A stretch of 64,000 bases of DNA from Streptomyces soli (lineage in GTDB: Bacteria; Actinomycetota; Actinomycetes; Streptomycetales; Streptomycetaceae), in NCBI RefSeq assembly GCF_003999195.1, contig NZ_RJVR01000189.1, positions 1 to 64,000 of the forward strand, written 5' to 3'. This document shows, piece after piece, positions 49,424-56,510 of this stretch. The notes under the pieces were generated by a model. That model saw nothing but the letters and a program-made list of their open reading frames with translations, made no database searches and had not been told where the DNA came from. Position numbers and translations under genes: made by a program. Each line of letters opens with the position of its first letter. Position 1 is the first letter of the stretch.

Positions 49424-51559
49424 ATGGATCGCACCGCTACCGCTACCGCTACCACCGCGGACCGTCGGCTGATCGTGATCGGCAACCTGACGATCGACGA
49501 CGTCGTACGCGGCGACGGCGCGGTCAGCATGGGCCGTCCGGGCGGCAACGCCGTCTACGCCGCCGTCGCCGCCCGGCTGTGGCATCCCGCTGTCGCGGTC
49601 GTCGCCCGACGCGGCGAGGACCTGCCGCCCGAGATCCCCGCCACACTGCGCCGCCTCGGGGTGGACACCGCCGGCCTGCGCCCCGTCGCCGGCCCGACGG
49701 TCCGCAACTGGGTCATCTACGAAGAGGACGGCCGGCGCCGCTGGCTGTACCGGACGCCGTTGGAACGCTCCCGCGAGGTGGCGGTACGCCCGGCCGACAT
49801 CCCCGTGGAATGGCTGAACGGCGGGGAGCCGCCGGTGGTGCATATCGCCGCCATGCCGCTGGCGGCCGCGTCGGCGCTGGTCGCCCACGTACGGGAACAC
49901 GTACCGGGCGCCCTCCTCACGCTGGACACCCACGAGGACTGGGACACCGACCCGGACGCCGTCCTCGCGCTCGCCCGGCGGGTCGACGTCTTCGTGCCCA
50001 GCAGGGAGGAGTTGGCGGCGCTCGCCGGATACGACGAGCCGGAGAAGGCGTCGGCCATGCTGCGCAAGCAGGGCGTGCCCGCGGTCGTCGTCAAGCTCGG
50101 CGCGGACGGCGCCCTGGTCGACGCCGGCCGGGTACCCGTACTTCGGATACCGGCGTGGCCGAGCGACGTCACCGACACCACGGGGGCGGGGGACACCTTC
50201 TGCGGCGCGCTGGCCGCGGCGCTCGCAGCCGGCCTGTCCCTCGCCGACGCGGTGTCCCGGGCCGTGGCCACCGCCGCCTGGGCGGTGCAGGAGTTCGGTT
50301 CGACGGCACTCGCCCGGCTGGAACCGGCCACGGCGAGGGAGCGGTTCGCACGGTTCACGGCGTTGGGGGAACCGGTGGCCGTCGACCGCCCCGGGGACCT
50401 GAAAGAGCCGCCTTCCGACGCGGCGCCCGGGGACCGTATGGCGGCGGCCCCCACCGGTGCCTCCTCGCACGACATCGACGTCATGCGCCGGGAGATCGAG
50501 ATGATCCCCGACGTCATCGCCGCCCGGCTGGCCGATCCGGACGGACACGTGCGACGCGTTGCCGAGGAACTGGCCGCACGCGGGGTGGAGAACCTGTTCC
50601 TGGTCGGCTGCGGCGACTCGTACTTCGCGGGCCGCGCGGCCGAACTCGCGTTCCGCCGGCACACCGGCATCCGCGCGCAGGCCGTCCACGCCCTGGAGTT
50701 CGCCCGCTACCAGGTGCGGTACCTGCCCGAGCGCAGCGCGGTGGTGTGCGTGTCGTTCTCCGGCAAGGTGGGCCGCACCACGGAGGCGGCGGTGCAGGCG
50801 GACCGGTTCGGCGCCCTCACCATCGCCCTCACCAACAACGCCGACGGAGAACTGGCCAGGGCCGCCCAGCTGGTCCTGCCGGTGGATGTGCCCACGCTGG
50901 GCTTCTCTCCCGGGACGAGCAGCTACCTGGGCCTGGTGGCCACCCTCGACGACCTGGCGCTGCGCTGGGCCCAGGCCGCCGCACGCGACACCGGGACCGC
51001 GCGGGCCGCCCTTGACGCCCTCCCGGCGCTGGCGGCCCGGACCCTGCGGGCGAGCGCCGCGCCTGCCCGAGAGGCGGCCGGGTTGCTGGCGGCTCACCCC
51101 TGGATCACCTTCCTCGGCGGCGGCCCCAACGAGGCCTCGGCCCAATTCGGTGCGGCCAAGCTCTTCGAGGGCCCGCAACTGCTCGGTGTGAGCACCAACA
51201 TCGAGGAGTGGGCGCACGAGGAGTACTTCATCAGCTCGCAGGGCACTCCCGTGGTGCTGGTCGCGCCCTCGGGCGCGAGCGCAGACCGGGCCGCCGAGAT
51301 CCTGTCCGAACTGTGCTTCATCGGCGCTCGGGCGTTCGTGGTCAGCGACCTGGCCCCCGAGCTGCCCGCACTGCACCTGCCTCTGACGCCGGGCGCACCC
51401 GAGGAGTTCTCGCCGCTGCTGGCCGCCCTGCCCCTGAGCCTGATCGGTTTCCACCTGGCGGAGGCCCTGGGCAAGGAGAGCTACAACTTCCCCAGCGAGG
51501 CGGCCAGGAAAGAGCACTACGACACCATCCACCGCGTCGTGATCGGAGAGCCCGCATGA
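49424..51559 (+). CDS. PfkB sugar kinase fused to a double SIS domain (FrlD-FrlB-like fusion)
   Basis: One continuous 711-residue frame. Residues 10-310 are a PfkB/ribokinase-fold kinase: RLIVIGNLTIDDVVRG, GRPGGNAVYAAVAARL, and the anion-hole/catalytic motif DTTGAGDTFCGAL near 250-260. Residues 345-711 are two SIS domains: FLVGCGDSYFAGRAAELAF (about 390) and CVSFSGKVGRTTEA, then FLGGGPNEASAQFGAAKLFE. In enteric bacteria the same pair is split: FrlD phosphorylates fructoselysine and FrlB (SIS) cleaves it to glucose-6-P and the amine. A linker (about 310-345) is Pro/Asp-rich. AGGAG precedes ATG 49424. A CTACCG-type repeat encodes the TATATATT stretch at the start. Confidence 0.88.
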   Translation: MDRTATATATTADRRLIVIGNLTIDDVVRGDGAVSMGRPGGNAVYAAVAARLWHPAVAVVARRGEDLPPEIPATLRRLGVDTAGLRPVAGPTVRNWVIYEEDGRRRWLYRTPLERSREVAVRPADIPVEWLNGGEPPVVHIAAMPLAAASALVAHVREHVPGALLTLDTHEDWDTDPDAVLALARRVDVFVPSREELAALAGYDEPEKASAMLRKQGVPAVVVKLGADGALVDAGRVPVLRIPAWPSDVTDTTGAGDTFCGALAAALAAGLSLADAVSRAVATAAWAVQEFGSTALARLEPATARERFARFTALGEPVAVDRPGDLKEPPSDAAPGDRMAAAPTGASSHDIDVMRREIEMIPDVIAARLADPDGHVRRVAEELAARGVENLFLVGCGDSYFAGRAAELAFRRHTGIRAQAVHALEFARYQVRYLPERSAVVCVSFSGKVGRTTEAAVQADRFGALTIALTNNADGELARAAQLVLPVDVPTLGFSPGTSSYLGLVATLDDLALRWAQAAARDTGTARAALDALPALAARTLRASAAPAREAAGLLAAHPWITFLGGGPNEASAQFGAAKLFEGPQLLGVSTNIEEWAHEEYFISSQGTPVVLVAPSGASADRAAEILSELCFIGARAFVVSDLAPELPALHLPLTPGAPEEFSPLLAALPLSLIGFHLAEALGKESYNFPSEAARKEHYDTIHRVVIGEPA

Positions 51560-52344
51560 CGACAACCTTCCCCCTCGCCGACATCGAACACGAGGCGAGC
51601 AGGCTCACCGGGGCCTTCGCCGAACACGGACTGGACGTACGCCTCATCGGCGGCCTCGCCGTCGCCGGCCACCGGCACCGCGAGATACCCGCGGCGCTGC
51701 ACAGGACGTACGGGGATATCGACCTGGTGATCCGTCCGCAGCAGAGCAAGGCTTTTCGCGCCGCCTTGCAGGAGCTGGGCTACACACCCAACGTCCGCTT
51801 CAACAACATGCGCGGTGACCGCCGGCTGCTCTTCGACGACGAGCCCAACGACCGCAGGCTCGACGTGTTCGTCGGCGGTTTCCAGATGTGCCACGCCATG
51901 GACCTCACCGACCGGCTGGACCTCCATCCCCTGACCCTGGCCCCGGCCGACCTGCTGCTCACCAAGCTCCAGGTGGTGCAGATCAACCACAAGGACCTCA
52001 CCGACGCGGTGACTCTCCTGCTGACGCACCCGGTCGACGCGCCGGACGCGCCCGGCACCGACGACGACCACATCAGCACCGACCGGTTGGCCCGGATCAC
52101 CGGCGCCGACTGGGGCTGGCACACCACCGTCACCGACAACCTGGCTCGCGTCGCAGCGGTCGCCGACGAGTTGCTGGCGCCCCCCGACGCCGCGGCGGTC
52201 ACCACCCGCGTCGCCCGGATCGGCGATGCCCTGACCGCAGCGCCCAAGTCCCTGAGGTGGCGCGCCCGCGCCAAGGTCGGCAGGCGCGTGCCCTGGTACG
52301 ACCTCCCTGACGAGATCGGAGGTCCGATCGATGCGCGGAACTGA
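51556..52344 (+). CDS. Nucleotidyltransferase-fold protein
   Basis: A 262-residue protein with a minimal nucleotidyltransferase pattern: VRLIGGLAVAGHRHRE, then TYGDIDLVIR (DxD-like metal site) and RRLDVFVGGFQM. A helical second half (LLLTKLQVVQINHKDLTDAV) resembles aminoglycoside-type or MNT-like nucleotidyltransferases. The target could be a small molecule or protein; not predictable. ATG 51556 overlaps the fusion gene stop, and the 3' end overlaps the phosphoesterase by 14 bp. Confidence 0.78.
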   Translation: MTTTFPLADIEHEASRLTGAFAEHGLDVRLIGGLAVAGHRHREIPAALHRTYGDIDLVIRPQQSKAFRAALQELGYTPNVRFNNMRGDRRLLFDDEPNDRRLDVFVGGFQMCHAMDLTDRLDLHPLTLAPADLLLTKLQVVQINHKDLTDAVTLLLTHPVDAPDAPGTDDDHISTDRLARITGADWGWHTTVTDNLARVAAVADELLAPPDAAAVTTRVARIGDALTAAPKSLRWRARAKVGRRVPWYDLPDEIGGPIDARN

Positions 52345-53290
52345 CCTGAAGATCTTCTTCGCGACCGACATCCACGGCTCGGACCGGTGTTTCCGTAAGT
52401 TCGTCAACGCCGGGAAGTTCTACAGCGCCGACGTCCTGCTGATGGGCGGCGACATCACCGGCAAGATGCTGGTCCCCGTCATCGAGGGCCCCGGCGGCCG
52501 GTACAGCTCCCATCTGTTCGGCCGGGAGCGCACCGTCGACGCCGACGGGCTGCCGGCCCTGCGCAAGGAGATCGCCGACGCCGGCTTCTACGCGTACGAC
52601 ACCACCCCCGACCAGATCGCCGAGTTCCGCGAGCGCCCGGAGTTGGTGGAGGAGACCTTCCGCAAGCACATGCACCGCACGCTGGCGGACTGGATGTCCC
52701 TGGCCGAGGAACGGCTGAGGGGCACCGGCATCATGTGCCTGCTGGCGCCGGGCAACGACGATCCGCTGTTCGTGGACGAGCTGCTCGGCTCATCGGACAT
52801 GCTGGTCAACCCCGAGGGGCGGCTGGTGGAGCTGCCCGGGGGCTTCACGATGATCTCGGTCGGCTACTCCAACCCCACCCCGTGGGACTCGCCGCGTGAG
52901 CTTCCGGAGGATCAACTCGCAGCCCGCATCGACGCGTTGGCTGCGCAGGTGCCCGACATGTCCAGGGCCGTCTTCAACCTCCACGTGCCGCCCAAGGACA
53001 CTCCGATCGACCAGGCCATGGCGCTGGACGCCGAGTTCCGGCCGGTGATGCGGTCCGGGGCCCCGGTGATCACCGGCGTGGGCTCGCGGGCCGTCCGCGA
53101 CGCCATCACCACCTACCAGCCGATGCTGGGCCTGCACGGCCACATCCACGAGTCCCGCGGCGAGGCCCGGATCGGCCGGTCCCGGTCCATCAACCCGGGC
53201 AGCGAGTACTCCGAAGGTGTGCTGCTCGGCGCCCTGGTCTCGCTCTCCTCGAAGAAGGGGGTGCGCGGCTATCAACTCGTCGCGGGATGA
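52331..53290 (+). CDS. Calcineurin-like metallophosphoesterase
   Basis: A 319-residue protein with all metallophosphoesterase motifs: D-x-H in FFATDIHGS (about residues 13-15), GGDIT, APGNDD, NLHVPP and GLHGHIHES. A metal-dependent hydrolysis of a phosphomono- or diester in the cytoplasm is expected. Its overlap with the nucleotidyltransferase gene suggests opposing or sequential action on the same substrate (inference). The LOG gene follows after 37 bp. Confidence 0.86.
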   Translation: MRGTDLKIFFATDIHGSDRCFRKFVNAGKFYSADVLLMGGDITGKMLVPVIEGPGGRYSSHLFGRERTVDADGLPALRKEIADAGFYAYDTTPDQIAEFRERPELVEETFRKHMHRTLADWMSLAEERLRGTGIMCLLAPGNDDPLFVDELLGSSDMLVNPEGRLVELPGGFTMISVGYSNPTPWDSPRELPEDQLAARIDALAAQVPDMSRAVFNLHVPPKDTPIDQAMALDAEFRPVMRSGAPVITGVGSRAVRDAITTYQPMLGLHGHIHESRGEARIGRSRSINPGSEYSEGVLLGALVSLSSKKGVRGYQLVAG

Positions 53291-53327
53291 GGCGCGGGAC
53301 CGCCTGCCGGGCAGTGCGAGCGCAGCC

Positions 53328-53897
53328 ATGGCCGGCGGACTCCCGTGGACGATCGCCGTGGTGGGCTCGGCGCGGCTCGAAGCGCCCGATCCCCGCTGGC
53401 GGCAGGCGCGGGAACTGGGCGCGGCCCTGGGCGGCAGGGGCTGGCGGGTGATGACCGGCGGCTACGGCGGGCTGATGGGCGCCGCGGCGCGCGGGGCACG
53501 CGATGCCGGGGCTACCGTCATCGGGCTGCCGATGCGCGGCTGGTCCGGACTGACCCCGAGCCGGTGGTGCGACGAACTGCGCTGGGCCGACGACTACCCC
53601 GACCGGCTGCGGCACCTGCTGTCCTGCGACGCGGTCGTCGCCCTGGACGGCGGCATCGGCACACTCGCCGAGACCGCCGCGGTGTGGGCGGCCCTGCAGA
53701 CCGAACCCGGCGCCGCGCGGCTGGTCCTGCTCGGCGCGGGATGGCCCGGGCTGCTGGCCGCGTTCGGCGGCGCGCTGGTGGCGGACGCCGCCGATCTGAC
53801 GCTCGCCGCAGCTGCAGCGACAACCGGTCAGGCGATGGAGTTGCTGGACGCGATGGTGTCCGGCGCCCCCGTGGCCGCGCCCGGCCCGAGGGGCTGA
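53328..53897 (+). CDS. LOG-family (lysine-decarboxylase-like) putative phosphoribohydrolase
   Basis: A 189-residue Rossmann-fold protein of the LOG/TIGR00725 type. Visible are IAVVGSAR, GWRVMTGGYGGLMGAAARGA and LDGGIGTLAETAAVW, a variant of PGGxGTxxE in which PGG is DGG. LOG enzymes cleave nucleoside 5'-monophosphates to base and ribose-5-phosphate. With the changed motif the activity is uncertain. ATG 53328 has only a weak ribosome site; one base separates its stop from the allantoinase start. Confidence 0.8.
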   Translation: MAGGLPWTIAVVGSARLEAPDPRWRQARELGAALGGRGWRVMTGGYGGLMGAAARGARDAGATVIGLPMRGWSGLTPSRWCDELRWADDYPDRLRHLLSCDAVVALDGGIGTLAETAAVWAALQTEPGAARLVLLGAGWPGLLAAFGGALVADAADLTLAAAAATTGQAMELLDAMVSGAPVAAPGPRG

Positions 53898-53898
53898 G

Positions 53899-55272
53899 AT
53901 GGAGCTGCTGGTACGCGCCCGCCGGACGGTCACGGATCGCGGTGAGGGGCCCGCCTCCGTCGCCGTCGAGGGCGGCCGGATCGTACGGGTCGGCGGGTTC
54001 GACGACCCGGTTGCCGCCGACGAGGTGGTGGAGCTGGGGGAGGAGGTGGTCCTACTGCCGGGCCTGGTGGACTCGCACGTCCATGTCAACGAGCCCGGGC
54101 ACGACACCTGGGAGGGGTTCGCCAGCGCCACGCGGGCCGCGGCGGCCGGGGGCATCACGACCCTGGTGGACATGCCGCTCGACAGCGTGCCGGTCACGGT
54201 GGATCCGGCCGCCCTGGCCGCCAAACGGACCGCGGCGACGGGGCAGTGCTTCGTGGACGTCGGCTTCTGGGGTGGTGTGGTGCCCGGCGGTACGGCGCAC
54301 CTGCCGGCGCTGCGCGAGGCGGGGGTGCTCGGCTTCAAGTGCTTCCTGTCCGACTCGGGGTCGCCCGACTTCCCGCCGCTGAGCCGACGTCAACTGCTGG
54401 AGACCCTAGGAGTGCTGCGGGAGCTGGACGCCGTGCTCCTGGTGCACGCCGAAAGCGAGCGGGAGCTCTCGGCCGCGCCACCCGCGCGTGGCAGGCGGTA
54501 CGCGGACTTTCTGGCCTCCCGCCCGCCCCAGGCCGAGCTGGCGGCGGTCGCCGCCGTGCTCGGCGCGGCCCGCGCCACCGGCGCCCGGGTGCACATCGTG
54601 CACCTCTCCACCGCGCGAGCGCTGCCGCTGATCGCCGCCGCCCGGCGGGAGGGCGTCGCGGTGACGGCCGAGACCTGCCCGCACTACCTGACGCTGGCGG
54701 CCGAGTTGGTGCCGGACGGCGCCACCGAGTACGCCTGCTGCCCGCCCGTCCGGGAGGCCGCCAACCAGGACGGGCTGTGGGCGGGGCTGGCCGATGGCAC
54801 GCTCGACCTGGTGGTCTCCGACCACTCTCCGTGCGCCGCCGAGCTGAAGCACCTTGACACCGGGGACTTCGGCGCGGCCTGGGGCGGCATCTCCTCGCTC
54901 CAGCTTGCGTTGCCGCTGGTGTGGACGCAGGCGCGCCGGCGCGGCTTCCGCCTGCCCGATGTGGCGACGTGGATGGCCTCGCGGCCGGCCCGGCTGGCCG
55001 GGCTGCCGGCGAAGGGACGGATCGCGCCCGGATACGACGCGGACCTGTGCGCCTTCGCACCGGACGACACCTTCACCGTACGACCGGAAACCCTGCACCA
55101 CCGTCAGCCGGTCACCCCGTACACCGGGCGGACCCTGCACGGCGTGGTGCGCCGCACCTGGCTGCGCGGACGCGAGGTGGACTTCCGGTGCCCGGCAGGC
55201 CGGTTGCTGACCGCCGAGGCGACCGCGGAGCGGCATGAGAGAGACAACCAGAACCCGGGAGGGAACCGATGA
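53899..55272 (+). CDS. Allantoinase/dihydropyrimidinase-type cyclic amidohydrolase
   Basis: A 457-residue metal-dependent amidohydrolase. H60 and H62 lie in GLVDSHVHVNEPGHDTWEG, the carbamylated lysine K147 in GFKCFLSDSG, further ligands are in VHAE and HIVHLST, and the catalytic Asp is in VSDHSPC. The CCPPVRE and WGGISSLQ motifs are those of allantoinase (AllB). It hydrolyses allantoin or a related hydantoin ring. Its neighbours are not the usual purine genes (no alc, ure or all-regulator), so another hydantoin or ureide may be the substrate. The ATGA overlap couples it to the racemase. Confidence 0.86.
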   Translation: MELLVRARRTVTDRGEGPASVAVEGGRIVRVGGFDDPVAADEVVELGEEVVLLPGLVDSHVHVNEPGHDTWEGFASATRAAAAGGITTLVDMPLDSVPVTVDPAALAAKRTAATGQCFVDVGFWGGVVPGGTAHLPALREAGVLGFKCFLSDSGSPDFPPLSRRQLLETLGVLRELDAVLLVHAESERELSAAPPARGRRYADFLASRPPQAELAAVAAVLGAARATGARVHIVHLSTARALPLIAAARREGVAVTAETCPHYLTLAAELVPDGATEYACCPPVREAANQDGLWAGLADGTLDLVVSDHSPCAAELKHLDTGDFGAAWGGISSLQLALPLVWTQARRRGFRLPDVATWMASRPARLAGLPAKGRIAPGYDADLCAFAPDDTFTVRPETLHHRQPVTPYTGRTLHGVVRRTWLRGREVDFRCPAGRLLTAEATAERHERDNQNPGGNR

Positions 55273-56012
55273 AGATCCTGGTGGTCAACCCCAACACCTC
55301 CGTGTCGATGACGGAGTCCATCGCCCGGTCCGCCCGTCGCGCCGCCTCGCCCGGGACGGAGATCCTGGCGGTGCAGCCGTTCTTCGGGCCGGAGGCGATC
55401 GACTGCAGTCTGGAGAGCTACCTGTCGGCGGTCGCGGTGATGGACCGGATCCTGGCGGTGGGGGAGCCGTACGACGCGGTCGTACTGGCCGGGTTCGGCG
55501 AACACGGCAGGGAGGGTGTGCAGGAGATCACCGATGTTCCGGTGCTGGACATCGCGGAGAGTTCGGCGCACGTCGCCCAGATGATCGGCCGCAGCTATTC
55601 GGTGGTGACCACCCTGGCGCGCTCGGTCGGGGCGATCGAGGACCGGCTCCGGCTGGCCGGGCTCGCGGACCGCTGCGCGTCGGTGCGTTCCTGCGGTCTG
55701 TCCACCGCGGAGGTGGACGCCGACCCGCCGGCGGCTGTCGCGGCGATCCTCGCCGAGGCCGAGCGGGCGGTGCGGGAGGACCGGGCGGAGGTGATCTGCC
55801 TGGGGTGCGGGGGGATGGCCGGGCTTGAGGAGGCGATCACCGGCCGGCTGGGGGTGCCGGTGGTGGACGGCGTGGCCGCGGGGGTCCGGCTGGCCGAAGC
55901 GGTGGCCGGAATGGGATTGCGGACGAGCAAGGTGTGCACGTACGCGGCGCCGCCCGCCCGGCCGGTCCCCGGCTGGCCGCTGTCCCGGAGCGGGGCGGAA
56001 CGCGCTGCGTGA
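55269..56012 (+). CDS. Asp/Glu/hydantoin racemase-family protein lacking the first catalytic cysteine
   Basis: A 247-residue protein with the VVNPNTS opening (residues 7-11) and the second cysteine C180 in LGCGGMAG. At the first catalytic position, normally ACF, it reads AGFGEHG, so the cysteine is replaced by Gly75. Two-base racemisation needs both cysteines. The protein may act in one direction only, as a decarboxylase/isomerase-like enzyme, or as a non-catalytic partner. It is coupled to the allantoinase gene, whose family partners often include allantoin racemase. Confidence 0.82.
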   Translation: MKILVVNPNTSVSMTESIARSARRAASPGTEILAVQPFFGPEAIDCSLESYLSAVAVMDRILAVGEPYDAVVLAGFGEHGREGVQEITDVPVLDIAESSAHVAQMIGRSYSVVTTLARSVGAIEDRLRLAGLADRCASVRSCGLSTAEVDADPPAAVAAILAEAERAVREDRAEVICLGCGGMAGLEEAITGRLGVPVVDGVAAGVRLAEAVAGMGLRTSKVCTYAAPPARPVPGWPLSRSGAERAA

Positions 56013-56510
56013 ACGCCCTACTCGATTTCTTTCGTGACGGAGCCAACCTGGCGGTGAGGCGGATTCCCTGACCGGTGGCCCCGACGGATTGACGAGCCGG
56101 TAATCCGGCGTGAAAGGAGGGATGGAAGGGCGCGCTAAGGGGGTATTGCGAAGAATTCAGCCACAACGGTTCAGTGATAGCCGAAGTAATCTTTGTCATG
56201 CACTCGACATTCTGTCGCGCGTGTTTAGTTTTTGTTTCAAATACCTCAGTAGGGCCAGGTAAGGGGTCTGTTGATCACCTTCGAATGGCCGATTGGCCCG
56301 GATTCGTACGGCATTGGCAGCAACTCAGAATTCATCCCACCGGAATGCTGTGGAAATATCGGCGTGAGCCTCTGCGGACCCGTTAAGAAATTCTCTCGGC
56401 GGGCTTCCCCCGATATTCGCCAGGTCCTACAGTCTCCTCTCGGCGTCGCCATTCCCCCCACGTTCACGCCTTTCCATTCGCCATGCACGAACGAGGACAG
56501 GAATCTGCAG
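56013..56510. other. 498-bp gene-free, AT-richer interval
   Basis: This interval is clearly lower in GC than its surroundings, especially 56140-56260 (runs such as TTTAGTTTTTGTTTCAAATA). I see no tRNA, no convincing stem-loop and no canonical promoter. GAAAGGAGGGATGG at about 56111-56124 looks like a ribosome site plus ATG, but the frame that follows is short. The amidase promoter is presumably here. The composition suggests either a long regulatory leader or a remnant of inserted DNA. Confidence 0.5.

Noticed and set aside
49301-51565. A long 754-residue minus-strand frame opposite the kinase-SIS fusion
   Set aside because: It is the mirror of a strongly biased GC-rich gene and shows no domain motif, signal or ribosome site; the plus strand carries clear kinase and SIS motifs.
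53899-56012. Standard purine/allantoin degradation cluster
   Set aside because: Allantoicase, ureidoglycolate and uricase genes are absent, and the genes are linked instead to a kinase-SIS system.
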